DNA of 64,000 nt, taken from positions 62,001 through 126,000 of the forward strand of contig JAZQAG010000041.1 in the NCBI GenBank assembly GCA_045545095.1, in the 5' to 3' direction. The DNA comes from Phocaeicola_A sp045545095 (GTDB lineage: Bacteria; Bacteroidota; Bacteroidia; Bacteroidales; Bacteroidaceae). The notes under the pieces are model-generated. The model worked only from the letters and a program-made list of their open reading frames with translations. It had not been told where the DNA came from and searched no databases. The position numbers and the translations under genes are program-made. Of this stretch, positions 16,794 to 25,457 are shown in pieces; position 1 is the first letter of the stretch, and each line of letters opens with the position of its first letter.

Positions 16794-19145
16794 ATGAACA
16801 AAATCATCAGCAAAGAACAATTCTCCGAGAAAGTATTCAAACTGGAGATTGAAGCCCCCCTTATTGCCCGTTCACGTAAAGCCGGACACTTTGTCATCGT
16901 ACGTGTAGATGAAAAAGGCGAACGTATGCCACTAACCATTGCCGGTGCTGACATTGAAAAAGGTACTATTACATTAGTTGTACAAACTGTAGGTTTATCG
17001 TCAACCAAATTGTGTAATTTAGGGGTTGGCGATTACGTAATGGACGTAGTAGGACCACTCGGACAAGCCACTCATATACAGAACTACGGTACAGTAGTGT
17101 GTGCTGGAGGTGGTGTAGGTGTTGCTCCTATGCTCCCCATTATCCAAGCACTTAAAGCTGCTGGTAATCGCGTCATATCAGTTCTTGCTGGACGTAGCAA
17201 GGATTTGATTATCCTTGAAAACGAAGTACGCGCATCGTCTGATGAAGTCATCATCATGACAGACGACGGTTCCTATGGTACAAAAGGGCTCGTTACTGAA
17301 GGTATAGAAAGTGTCATCAAGCGTGAAAAGGTTGACAAATGCTTTGCTATCGGACCTGCCATAATGATGAAATTCTGCTGTCTTCTGACTAAAAAATACG
17401 AAATTCCTACAGACGTATCTCTTAATACCATTATGGTGGATGGTACAGGTATGTGTGGCGCTTGTCGTATCACAGTTGGTGGAAAGACCAAGTTTGTCTG
17501 CGTAGATGGTCCGGAATTTGACGGACATCAAGTAGATTTCGATGAGATGTTCAAACGCATGGGTTCATTCAAGCAAGTGGAAATAGAAGAAATGAACCAC
17601 TTGGAAGAACATGTATGTAAGATTGAACCTCAAGTTGAAGCCAAACAAGAGCCTTGTAAACCCTGCAGTGAGAAGAACTGCCAATCACCGATGGAAGTTC
17701 TCCTCGACCGTAACGCCTCTTGGCGAGAAGATTTGCGCAAAGCCATGAAGCCAAAGGACCGCACTTCCATTGAGCGGTGTCCCATGAATGAATTAGATCC
17801 GGCATATCGAGCCACGACACGCACTGAAGAAGTTAACACCGGATACACTCAAGAGCAAGCTATGACAGAAGCCAAACGTTGTTTGGATTGCGCCAACCCG
17901 ACTTGTATGCAAGGATGTCCTGTAAGCATCAATATTCCTTCATTCATCAAGAACGTAGAACGAGGCGAATTCCTTGAAGCAGCACGTGTATTGAAACACA
18001 CATCTGCACTGCCTGCTGTTTGTGGCCGTGTGTGCCCACAAGAAAAGCAATGCGAAAGTCAATGCATACACCTGAAAATGGGCAAACCTGCAGTAGCCAT
18101 AGGTAATTTGGAACGTTTTGTTGCGGACTATGAACGCGAAAGTGGAAACATTGTACTTCCAGAATTGGCAAAGCCCAACGGAATAAAAATTGCGGTAGTA
18201 GGTTCAGGTCCTGCCGGATTAAGTTTTGCTGGCGACATGGTGAAATATGGTTACGATGTCACAGTATTCGAAGCACTTCATGAAATTGGCGGTGTACTGA
18301 AATACGGTATCCCTGAATTCCGCTTGCCAAACAAGATTGTAGATGTAGAAATCAACAACCTTGAAAAGATGGGCGTGAAATTTGTGAAAGATTGTATCAT
18401 AGGAAAGACCATCAGCGTGGAAGAACTGCAACAAGAGGGTTATAAAGGTATTTTCATCGCCAGCGGTGCCGGACTGCCAAACTTCATGAACATACCGGGT
18501 GAGAACAGTGTAAACATCATGTCCTCTAACGAGTACCTGACCCGCGTAAACTTGATGGACGCTTCGAATCCAGACACAGATACCCCTATCAATCCTGCGA
18601 AGAATGTCATTGTTGTAGGTGGCGGTAACACAGCTATGGACTCATGCCGTACAGCCAAACGCCTTGGAGCAGAGAAGGTTTATATCGTTTATCGTCGTAG
18701 CGAAGCAGAAATGCCTGCCCGTTTGGAAGAGGTCAAACATGCCAAAGAAGAAGGTATAGAGTTCTTGACCTTACACAACCCAATCGAATACATTGCCGAT
18801 GAGAAGGGTGCTGTAAAACAAGTAGTTTTGCAAAAGATGGAACTCGGCGAACCTGATGCAAGCGGTCGTCGTAGCCCTGTAGCCATCCCTGGTGCTACTG
18901 TAACCCTTGACATAGATATGGCAGTTGTTGCTGTAGGCGTATCACCAAATCCCATCGTTCCTACTTCAGTAAAAGGTTTGGAATTGGGTCGCAAGAACAC
19001 TATCGCTGTAAACGAACAAATGCAAAGTAATATCCCAACCATTTATGCCGGTGGAGATATTGTCCGTGGTGGTGCTACTGTAATCCTTGCTATGGGTGAT
19101 GGACGTCGGGCTGCACAGAACATGCACGAACAATTAAGCAAATAA
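16794..19145 (+). CDS. nfnAB: Fused NADH-dependent ferredoxin:NADP+ oxidoreductase (NfnA-NfnB)
   Basis: This 783-aa protein joins two subunits that are separate in many bacteria. Residues about 1-280 form a ferredoxin-NADP reductase-like module with an iron-sulfur site (C221, C224 and C236; GTGMCGACRITVG). Residues about 330-783 form a GltD-like flavoprotein with Cys-rich cluster motifs (CLDCANPTCMQGCP, CGRVCPQEKQCESQC), an FAD site (VVGSGPAGLSFAGDMVKYG) and a nucleotide site (VIVVGGGNTAMDSCRTAKRL). Nfn bifurcates electrons between NADH, NADPH and ferredoxin. It is often annotated as glutamate synthase small subunit; the convergent neighbour is glutamine synthetase. Confidence 0.88.
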   Translation: MNKIISKEQFSEKVFKLEIEAPLIARSRKAGHFVIVRVDEKGERMPLTIAGADIEKGTITLVVQTVGLSSTKLCNLGVGDYVMDVVGPLGQATHIQNYGTVVCAGGGVGVAPMLPIIQALKAAGNRVISVLAGRSKDLIILENEVRASSDEVIIMTDDGSYGTKGLVTEGIESVIKREKVDKCFAIGPAIMMKFCCLLTKKYEIPTDVSLNTIMVDGTGMCGACRITVGGKTKFVCVDGPEFDGHQVDFDEMFKRMGSFKQVEIEEMNHLEEHVCKIEPQVEAKQEPCKPCSEKNCQSPMEVLLDRNASWREDLRKAMKPKDRTSIERCPMNELDPAYRATTRTEEVNTGYTQEQAMTEAKRCLDCANPTCMQGCPVSINIPSFIKNVERGEFLEAARVLKHTSALPAVCGRVCPQEKQCESQCIHLKMGKPAVAIGNLERFVADYERESGNIVLPELAKPNGIKIAVVGSGPAGLSFAGDMVKYGYDVTVFEALHEIGGVLKYGIPEFRLPNKIVDVEINNLEKMGVKFVKDCIIGKTISVEELQQEGYKGIFIASGAGLPNFMNIPGENSVNIMSSNEYLTRVNLMDASNPDTDTPINPAKNVIVVGGGNTAMDSCRTAKRLGAEKVYIVYRRSEAEMPARLEEVKHAKEEGIEFLTLHNPIEYIADEKGAVKQVVLQKMELGEPDASGRRSPVAIPGATVTLDIDMAVVAVGVSPNPIVPTSVKGLELGRKNTIAVNEQMQSNIPTIYAGGDIVRGGATVILAMGDGRRAAQNMHEQLSK

Positions 19146-19162
19146 CCAACTCTTATAATATA

Positions 19163-19205
19163 GGGAAGGGGCTGTATCAACAATGTTTTGATACAGCCCC
19201 TTCCC
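19163..19205. terminator. Bidirectional terminator between nfnAB and glnA
   Basis: Two perfect 18-nt arms, GGGAAGGGGCTGTATCAA (19163-19180) and its complement (19188-19205), with a 7-nt loop, separate the convergent genes. Confidence 0.85.
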
Positions 19206-19225
19206 TTATATAAGATATATGGATA

Positions 19226-20728
19226 TTATCCACAATGAAAATAACGATTCACCAATTTCAACATTTCATCCTGATTCCCATTGATATCCGCACGCAATGT
19301 CTTATCACCGTAACTACGAAGTTTTTTAATAATACCATCAATCATTGCCGAACTAAAAACATTGTATTTTTCAAATGCTTCACGCTGACGTTCCAAACAA
19401 TCAGCAGACGCTTCACAACTGTCAGGTAAACAAGCTAACGAATTCAACCTTTCAGCATTTTCCTTTTGGTGAATATTTACATTCACATACGTTTTCTCTG
19501 CTATGTCCAATGCATTTCCCAATTCAAAACCATAACGGCAAGCCACAGCCAAACCTGCGATGAGTTGATAAATATCAGCAGAACCATCAGGAGAGCGCAT
19601 TTCTACCGTTTGTTTCTGAGTCGTATCATAATCGCTCTCAGCTTCCAAAGGATTAGCGATTTTGCACATATCACTCTTTGCAGCCCAGCCAAGCGGAACA
19701 CGTACAAGTACTGAACGATTCCGGTCTCCCCAACAAATATTGGTAGGAGCCTCTTGGTGAGGAACCAAACGGAAATAAGACGTCGGATTCGTATTTCCAA
19801 AAGCTGTAATAGAAGGGGCCAACTCCATCATACCAGCAATAGCACGACGTGCTGTAGCAGAAAGAATACCACCATCCAACATCTGATTCTTTCCTTCTTT
19901 CATAATGCGCATATGGACATGTAATCCCGAGCCGGCTTTGCCCGCCGTAATTTTCGGAGCAAATGTTATATCATACCCCATTTGGTAACCTAAATTACGG
20001 ATAATCCACTTAGCTATCATAAGTTGGTCTGCAGCATCTTCTGCATTCACAGGCAAGAACTCTATTTCATTCTGCTCATAGATTTTACCATCAATAGTAA
20101 AATTACCAACTTCTGAATGGCCATATTTAATTTGTCCACCAGCCTGCGCTATATAAGCCATACAGCGGGTACGGAACTCATTAAATTTAGCATATGGAGC
20201 TGATTCGTGATATCCTTTTTGATCTGTTGCAGGAAACATTCCTGTATCTGGAGCTATCACATAATATTCCAATTCGCCCATCGCTTGAAATTCCATACCA
20301 GTCACATCATTAAAAGCTTTACAAGCCTTCCGAAGGGTATTCTCTGGTGAACTCTCTAACAATTCCCCATCTTTATTAAAATAAGAGCAAAGCATCGATA
20401 AGGTAGGAATTTCTGCAAATGGATCCAAGAATGCCGTGCTAAAACGAGGCAATACATAAAGATCACTGCTCCCTGCCTCAATAAAGGGAAAGAGACTACT
20501 TCCATCCACACGTTCACCACATGTCAGTATTTCATCCAAATAAGCAGCATTATTGATTACAAAATTCAATGTTTTCAATCTGCCGTCACCTGCAGGATAC
20601 ATAAAATTAACCATTCGGATATCATTCTGCTCAATATAGGCAAGAATATCCTCTTTGGTAAATTCCCTGGACGGCTTACCAAGTGAAGTCACCAATTTAT
20701 TAGGGTTCATTTTCAAGTCTCTATTCAT
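19226..20728 (-). CDS. glnA: Glutamine synthetase
   Basis: This ~500-aa class I-like glutamine synthetase makes glutamine from glutamate, ammonia and ATP in the cytoplasm. Visible family segments are FPFIEAGSSDLYVLPR, the ELEYYVI glutamate-binding region, KAGSGLHVHMRI (metal/ammonium site) and SVLVRVPLGW plus VEMRSPDGSADIYQLIAGL in the C-terminal half. Two Met codons (1 and 7) are possible starts. The gene lies downstream of a 52-aa membrane protein gene and may share its promoter. Confidence 0.9.
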   Translation of the reverse strand: MNRDLKMNPNKLVTSLGKPSREFTKEDILAYIEQNDIRMVNFMYPAGDGRLKTLNFVINNAAYLDEILTCGERVDGSSLFPFIEAGSSDLYVLPRFSTAFLDPFAEIPTLSMLCSYFNKDGELLESSPENTLRKACKAFNDVTGMEFQAMGELEYYVIAPDTGMFPATDQKGYHESAPYAKFNEFRTRCMAYIAQAGGQIKYGHSEVGNFTIDGKIYEQNEIEFLPVNAEDAADQLMIAKWIIRNLGYQMGYDITFAPKITAGKAGSGLHVHMRIMKEGKNQMLDGGILSATARRAIAGMMELAPSITAFGNTNPTSYFRLVPHQEAPTNICWGDRNRSVLVRVPLGWAAKSDMCKIANPLEAESDYDTTQKQTVEMRSPDGSADIYQLIAGLAVACRYGFELGNALDIAEKTYVNVNIHQKENAERLNSLACLPDSCEASADCLERQREAFEKYNVFSSAMIDGIIKKLRSYGDKTLRADINGNQDEMLKLVNRYFHCG

Positions 20729-20750
20729 AAAATATTTTATTAATTCTATA

Positions 20751-20909
20751 TCAGTTTACACTCTTGTTCAAAATAATCAATGCAGCTATCACACCTGGAA
20801 TCCAACCTGCGCATGTGAGTAACAGTACAATAAGAATAGAACCACATCCTCTGTCATATACAGCCAAAGGAGGAAAAATAATTGATAAAATAACTCTCCA
20901 AATTGACAT
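20751..20909 (-). CDS. YqaE/Pmp3-family small membrane protein
   Basis: This 52-aa protein begins MSIWRVILSIIFPPLAVYDR and continues with two hydrophobic stretches (SILIVLLLTCAGWIPGVIAA). That is the signature of the UPF0057/Pmp3 family of tiny two-helix inner-membrane proteins, which affect membrane potential and stress tolerance in other organisms. It lies 22 bp upstream of glnA on the same strand, with a -7 box at 20946-20953. Confidence 0.85.
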   Translation of the reverse strand: MSIWRVILSIIFPPLAVYDRGCGSILIVLLLTCAGWIPGVIAALIILNKSVN

Positions 20910-20945
20910 ATCCTTAATATTTTAATAATTAGTTAATACTGGGTG

Positions 20946-20953
20946 CGAAGATA
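20946..20953 (-). promoter_or_regulatory. -7 box upstream of the YqaE-like gene and glnA
   Basis: TATCTTCG on the minus strand is a near match to TAnnTTTG, 37 bp before the YqaE-like ATG. Confidence 0.45.
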
Positions 20954-21035
20954 CAATATTTTTCCTAACAGACAAAAAAATACTTTATTTTGCATATACA
21001 TTCTGTCAAAAGCTTATCAGAAGATATCCATATAT

Positions 21036-21410
21036 CTATTTCATAAATGCAAAATATACTGCAGCAACCAAACAAAGAAAAGCGGCTGCATGATTCCAAT
21101 GAAGTGCCTCCCCTTTAAAAAGAGTTGTAACAATAAGTGTAAATACGACTAAAGATACAGCTTCTTGTATCACTTTTAACTGCATAAGCGAATATGGCCC
21201 TCCATTCCCTTGAAATCCAATACGATTAGCTGGAACAGCCAAACAATACTCAAAAAAAGCCACACACCAAGAAAAAACTATCACTCCCAACAAGGGCCAC
21301 GAATTACTGATTTTCATTTCCTGCAATTTCAAATGCCCATACCAAGCAAGTGTCATAAGGACATTAGAGCCCACTAATAACAATACAGTATAAATACTTT
21401 TCATTTTCAA
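21036..21410 (-). CDS. DUF486 / DMT-family membrane protein
   Basis: This 124-aa inner-membrane protein has four hydrophobic segments (IYTVLLLVGSNVLMTLAW, WPLLGVIVFSWCVAFFEYCL, a third near LVVFTLIVTTLF, and AAAFLCLVAAVYFAF). The conserved PANRIGFQGNGGPYSLMQLK segment is typical of the DUF486 family, a small relative of drug/metabolite transporters with no proven substrate. It lies 18 bp downstream of the TtcA-like gene, probably in one transcript. Confidence 0.85.
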   Translation of the reverse strand: MKMKSIYTVLLLVGSNVLMTLAWYGHLKLQEMKISNSWPLLGVIVFSWCVAFFEYCLAVPANRIGFQGNGGPYSLMQLKVIQEAVSLVVFTLIVTTLFKGEALHWNHAAAFLCLVAAVYFAFMK

Positions 21411-21428
21411 TATAATTATTTCACAACT

Positions 21429-22175
21429 CTATATTTTTTTATCTGGCAACAAATCTTCCTGTACATTTGTCATACTCCCCCACAAGCTATACCTCACTTC
21501 AGGATTCAATCTCTCTAGTTCTTTCAAAATCCGTTTCATTTGAGAACGATTCGAATTATTTTCATAAGGACAACTTTTCACTTGTTTTTGATAAGCATGT
21601 ATCTCTGCCAATTTCTCCAACAAACTTTCAGGAACAAGACACAATGGTCTAATAATAGCCATAGGAAATTTTCGCATCTGCAACTTAGGCGGCATGGAAC
21701 TGAATGCACCTTGAAAAGTTATATTCATCAATAATGTTTCCAGGACATCATCCATATGATGTCCTAATGCAATTTTGTTGCACCCCAACTCCTTAGCAAC
21801 AGTAAAAAGGGATTTACGTCTATTCCATGAACACAAGAAACAAGGTGATTTACGAGTATCAGTTGAAGGATCAAACGAAGTTTCATACAAACTGAACGGT
21901 ACCCCCTTAGATTCCGAAAATTCTCTCAAATAATCGATATCCGATTGATAAGAGATGTTTGACATGCGAACATGGACGGCACGAATCTGAAAAGAAGGTT
22001 TCTGAATTCGGGCACGTTGGGCTAGAATCTCAAGCAAAGCCAACGAATCTTTACCACCGGATAAACCAACAAGAATCACATCACCATCTTCAATGAGACG
22101 ATAACCTACCATAGCCTTTATAAAATGCTTATTAATCTGACGAATCAGTCGGTCTTCTTCCGTAAATAGTGCCAT
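21429..22175 (-). CDS. ttcA: TtcA-like PP-loop tRNA thiolation enzyme
   Basis: This 248-aa ATP pyrophosphatase of the TtcA/TilS type has the PP-loop SGGKDS at residues 39-44, a CxxC pair in CFLCSWNRRKSLFTVAKE, and the GHHMDDVLETLLMN motif. TtcA adds sulphur to cytidine 32 of tRNA using an iron-sulphur cluster bound by conserved Cys. The Bacteroides homologues are slightly shorter than E. coli TtcA (about 311 aa), so the exact target base is inferred. It has its own promoter (22195). Confidence 0.85.
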   Translation of the reverse strand: MALFTEEDRLIRQINKHFIKAMVGYRLIEDGDVILVGLSGGKDSLALLEILAQRARIQKPSFQIRAVHVRMSNISYQSDIDYLREFSESKGVPFSLYETSFDPSTDTRKSPCFLCSWNRRKSLFTVAKELGCNKIALGHHMDDVLETLLMNITFQGAFSSMPPKLQMRKFPMAIIRPLCLVPESLLEKLAEIHAYQKQVKSCPYENNSNRSQMKRILKELERLNPEVRYSLWGSMTNVQEDLLPDKKI

Positions 22176-22194
22176 ATTTTTTCTGTTAAGGATG

Positions 22195-22202
22195 CAAAAT
22201 TA
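22195..22202 (-). promoter_or_regulatory. -7 box of the ttcA-like gene
   Basis: TAATTTTG on the minus strand matches TAnnTTTG, 20 bp before the ATG. Confidence 0.6.
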
Positions 22203-22277
22203 CACTAAAAACGACATTTTAAGGAAGATTTAACTAAATGATTTCATAAAAAGCCGTTATTTACTAAAAATATTTGT

Positions 22278-22285
22278 ACTTTTGA
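22278..22285 (+). promoter_or_regulatory. -7 box of the TPR/PD40 gene
   Basis: TACTTTTG matches TAnnTTTG and lies 41 bp before the preferred ATG at 22326. Confidence 0.6.
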
Positions 22286-22325
22286 CCAAAGAAGCTGAAA
22301 CTCTTCAATGGACATAAATGTTTTT

Positions 22326-23771
22326 ATGAGAAATTTACGCATATATATCATAGGACTACTCCTATCATACGGGGGATTAGTTACCTATGCACAAAATCAA
22401 GAAAAGGCCAAGCAATTATTCAATGACGAAAAGTTTATAGAGGCAAGAACTGATTTTGAAAAGTTACTTAAAAAGAATCCTAAAAACGGAAATCTGAATT
22501 ATTGGTATGGGGCTTGTCTTTATGAAACAGGAGAAATTAAAAACAGTTTGCCCTATTTAAAGTTTGCAACCGAACGTCGTATACGAGAGGCCTATAGATA
22601 CTTAGCTAAATCTTATGCACACGAATACCGTTTCCAAGAAGCAAAGGAAGCTTGGGAAAGCTATTTTTCGCAAATGGAAAAAGCCAAAAAGTCTATAGAA
22701 GACTTCCAAGCCGAATTCAAGCAAGTAAATATTGGCCGTCAAATGATGCGTAGCATACAAAATATTACAGTCATTGATAGTTTTGTTGTAAATAAAGACG
22801 TTTTTTTAGATGCATATCATCTCAGTAGAGAATCTGGGTCTTTAATACCTTACAATCGTTTCTTTAAAAAGGAAAAGGATACAAACCCAGAGGCTATGGT
22901 TTATCTGACAGAAATGAAGAATAAAATTTATTATAGCACATTATCTTCTGATAGCATAATACAAATTTATACTTCAAATTTATTAGGGAACAAGTGGGAG
23001 GATGGAATTCCTTTGCAGGGACTCCCGACTAATTGCCCTATCAATTATCCCTATATGCTTTCCGATGGAGCAACTTTTTATTATGCCGCCAAGCATGAAG
23101 AGTCTTTGGGGGGATATGATATATTTGTGACTAGATATGATGCTGAAAACGACAGATTCTTACGAGCAGAAAATATCGGTATGCCATTCAATTCACCAGC
23201 CAATGACTACATGTATGCGTTTGATGAATTTAATAATTTAGGTTGGTTCGCAACGGAACGTTTTCAACCAGAAGGCAAAGTTTGTATTTACGTTTTTATT
23301 CCAAACGAAGGGAATCATACGTTAGACGAGAATAGTTTTACGACTGACTCACTATGCAAACGTGCCAAGTTATCATCTATTAAAGATACTTGGAGTGATG
23401 AGAATCTTGTACGCAAAGCCAAACAAACGCTTGCAACCATCATTTACACCAAGCCCATGAAGGAACAAAAAAAGGATTTTGAACTTATAATAGATGATTT
23501 AACAACTTATTATACTTTAGACGATTTCAGATCTAAAGAAGCACGTCAGGTAGCCATTAATTGGCTACAAATGAAAAAGGATTTATTACAATTAAGCAAA
23601 CAATTGGAAGTCCAAAGAAATGCTTACACCCGTTCCAATAAAAATCAACGCCTAAGTATCGCTCCTGCATTGTTGGATATAGAACAAAGAGTAGAAACTT
23701 TGGAGCAACAAGTCATCAGTTTAGAAAAAGAAATTCGCAACAGTGAGATCCGTTTTCTCCAAGGAAAATAA
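22326..23771 (+). CDS. Secreted TPR and PD40-propeller protein
   Basis: The preferred start is the ATG at 22326, which puts a signal peptide (MRNLRIYIIGLLLSYGG, ending TYAQ) at the N terminus; an ATG six codons upstream is also in frame. Residues about 25-130 form tetratricopeptide repeats (AKQLFNDEKFIEARTDFEKL). The middle holds WD40-like PD40 blades (YPYMLSDGATFYYAAKHEES, GGYDIFVTRYD, then WFATERF). The C terminus is coiled coil. The layout recalls PorE-type envelope proteins but lacks an OmpA domain. Its role is unknown, probably periplasmic scaffolding. Confidence 0.75.
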   Translation: MRNLRIYIIGLLLSYGGLVTYAQNQEKAKQLFNDEKFIEARTDFEKLLKKNPKNGNLNYWYGACLYETGEIKNSLPYLKFATERRIREAYRYLAKSYAHEYRFQEAKEAWESYFSQMEKAKKSIEDFQAEFKQVNIGRQMMRSIQNITVIDSFVVNKDVFLDAYHLSRESGSLIPYNRFFKKEKDTNPEAMVYLTEMKNKIYYSTLSSDSIIQIYTSNLLGNKWEDGIPLQGLPTNCPINYPYMLSDGATFYYAAKHEESLGGYDIFVTRYDAENDRFLRAENIGMPFNSPANDYMYAFDEFNNLGWFATERFQPEGKVCIYVFIPNEGNHTLDENSFTTDSLCKRAKLSSIKDTWSDENLVRKAKQTLATIIYTKPMKEQKKDFELIIDDLTTYYTLDDFRSKEARQVAINWLQMKKDLLQLSKQLEVQRNAYTRSNKNQRLSIAPALLDIEQRVETLEQQVISLEKEIRNSEIRFLQGK

Positions 23772-23830
23772 ACCTTACCATACATTCCGTATGATACAAA
23801 TTTGAATTCTTCATATAAACATAACAAATT

Positions 23831-24295
23831 ATGGACTTATTCATTATCATCACCTTATTAATAGCAGGCATCATTCTGCTTCTATTGGAAGTTTTCTTAT
23901 TCCCGGGAATCAGTTTAGCAGGAATTGGTGCTACAGTTTGCCTAATTTATGCTAACATATACTCTTTTACAGAATTAGGTACATGGCCTGGCGTTATAAC
24001 ATTAATCGTGTCTATCATTAGTAGCATCTTGGTTTTTGTTTGGTTCATGCGTTCCAAATCATTAGATCGGTTAGCTCTAAAAAAAGACATAGATTCTACA
24101 GTAAAACAACCAGAAATAAACGCGATCCGACCTGGTGACACTGGAATTGCACTTACCCGTTTGGCTCAAATTGGTAATGCCCAATTCGGCGATTTCATTA
24201 TTGAAGTAAAAAGTGCTGGAGATTTTATTGACGCAAAAACTCCTATCATTGTTGACCGCATCATCAACAACATTATCATAGTAAAACCACAATAA
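23831..24295 (+). CDS. nfeD: NfeD-family membrane protein
   Basis: This 154-aa protein has three membrane helices near the N terminus (DLFIIITLLIAGIILLLLEV, GISLAGIGATVCLIYANI, and a third near 55-75). A soluble OB-fold-like domain follows (GDTGIALTRLAQIGNAQF, then INNIIIVKP). It is the short NfeD form without the protease domain. NfeD proteins partner with flotillin-like SPFH proteins in membrane microdomains; here the flotillin gene follows after 55 bp. Confidence 0.88.
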   Translation: MDLFIIITLLIAGIILLLLEVFLFPGISLAGIGATVCLIYANIYSFTELGTWPGVITLIVSIISSILVFVWFMRSKSLDRLALKKDIDSTVKQPEINAIRPGDTGIALTRLAQIGNAQFGDFIIEVKSAGDFIDAKTPIIVDRIINNIIIVKPQ

Positions 24296-24350
24296 AAAAA
24301 ACAGAACTTATTATCCCTCTAAAAAGTATATATTTTTAAAATCAATAATC

Positions 24351-25337
24351 ATGTACATGCCATTTATTTTAATTGCCGGAGTCATCATCTTTATCTCCGT
24401 TTTTTTTCATTATGTACCATTTATTTTATGGTTATCAGCTAAGGTTTCTGGAGTTAACATCTCGCTCATCCAACTATTTTTGATGCGCATCCGTAATGTT
24501 CCTCCTTCGGTAATAGTACAGGCTCTCATCGAAGCCCATAAGGCAGGCTTAAGTACTATTACTCGCGATGAATTAGAAGCCCACTATTTGGCTGGTGGCC
24601 ATGTGGAAAAGGTTGTACACGCACTGGTTTCAGCCTCTAAAGCCAATATCGAACTGTCTTTTCAAATGGCGACAGCCATTGATTTGGCCGGTCGTGATGT
24701 ATTTGAAGCCGTACAGATGTCTGTAAATCCTAAAGTCATCGATACTCCCCCTGTAACAGCTGTAGCCAAAGACGGTATCCAGCTCATAGCCAAAGCCCGT
24801 GTAACAGTACGTGCAAACATACGTCAATTAGTTGGTGGTGCTGGTGAAGACACCGTATTGGCTCGCGTTGGCGAAGGTATTGTCTCTTCTATTGGTTCAT
24901 CAGAAAACCACAAAAGTGTCCTTGAAAATCCAGATTCTATATCCAAACTGGTACTACGAAAAGGACTGGATGCCGGTACTGCATTCGAAATCCTATCCAT
25001 TGACATTGCAGATATCGATATAGGTAAGAACATCGGCGCAGCCTTGCAGATTGACCAAGCCAATGCCGACAAGAACATTGCTCAAGCCAAAGCAGAAGAA
25101 CGTCGTGCGATGGCTGTAGCCAGCGAGCAAGAAATGAAAGCTAAAGCCGAAGAAGCTCGCGCAATGGTAATCCAAGCCGAAGCAGAAGTCCCCAAAGCTA
25201 TGGCTGAAGCTTTCCGCAATGGGAATTTGGGCATCATGGACTATTACCGCATGAAAAACATCCAAGCCGATACACAGATGCGTGATAGTATAGCACATAC
25301 TGAGTCCGGATGTTCATGTGAACCTTTAGACAAATAG
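24351..25337 (+). CDS. floA: Flotillin-like protein FloA
   Basis: This 328-aa SPFH-type protein of the FloA/UPF0365 family has an N-terminal hairpin membrane anchor (about 1-30), then VSGVNISLIQLFLMRIRNVP, and the conserved ARVTVRANIRQLVGGAGEDT region. An Ala/Glu-rich coiled coil follows (about 235-290: AKAEERRAMAVASEQEMKAK). FloA oligomers organise membrane microdomains and influence membrane fluidity. The nfeD-floA order is conserved across many bacteria. A hairpin terminator follows at 25356. Confidence 0.92.
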   Translation: MYMPFILIAGVIIFISVFFHYVPFILWLSAKVSGVNISLIQLFLMRIRNVPPSVIVQALIEAHKAGLSTITRDELEAHYLAGGHVEKVVHALVSASKANIELSFQMATAIDLAGRDVFEAVQMSVNPKVIDTPPVTAVAKDGIQLIAKARVTVRANIRQLVGGAGEDTVLARVGEGIVSSIGSSENHKSVLENPDSISKLVLRKGLDAGTAFEILSIDIADIDIGKNIGAALQIDQANADKNIAQAKAEERRAMAVASEQEMKAKAEEARAMVIQAEAEVPKAMAEAFRNGNLGIMDYYRMKNIQADTQMRDSIAHTESGCSCEPLDK

Positions 25338-25355
25338 TTCGATACCCCATTTATT

Positions 25356-25410
25356 AAGGTACAATTTACCATTCAGCCTATACTCTGAATAAGTAAATTG
25401 TACCTTGTTC
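25356..25410 (+). terminator. Terminator-like hairpin after floA
   Basis: AAGGTACAATTTAC (25356-25369) pairs with GTAAATTGTACCTT (25393-25406), with inner ATTCAG/CTGAAT; only a short T-rich tail follows. Confidence 0.65.
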
Positions 25411-25457
25411 TCAATATCCAGACATAATTATTTTATTATAACGTATATCTCACTATC

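Noticed and set aside
16794..19145. Assignment of this gene as glutamate synthase small subunit because glnA is adjacent
   Set aside because: No large glutamate synthase subunit is present, and the N-terminal ferredoxin reductase module with its Cys cluster fits Nfn.
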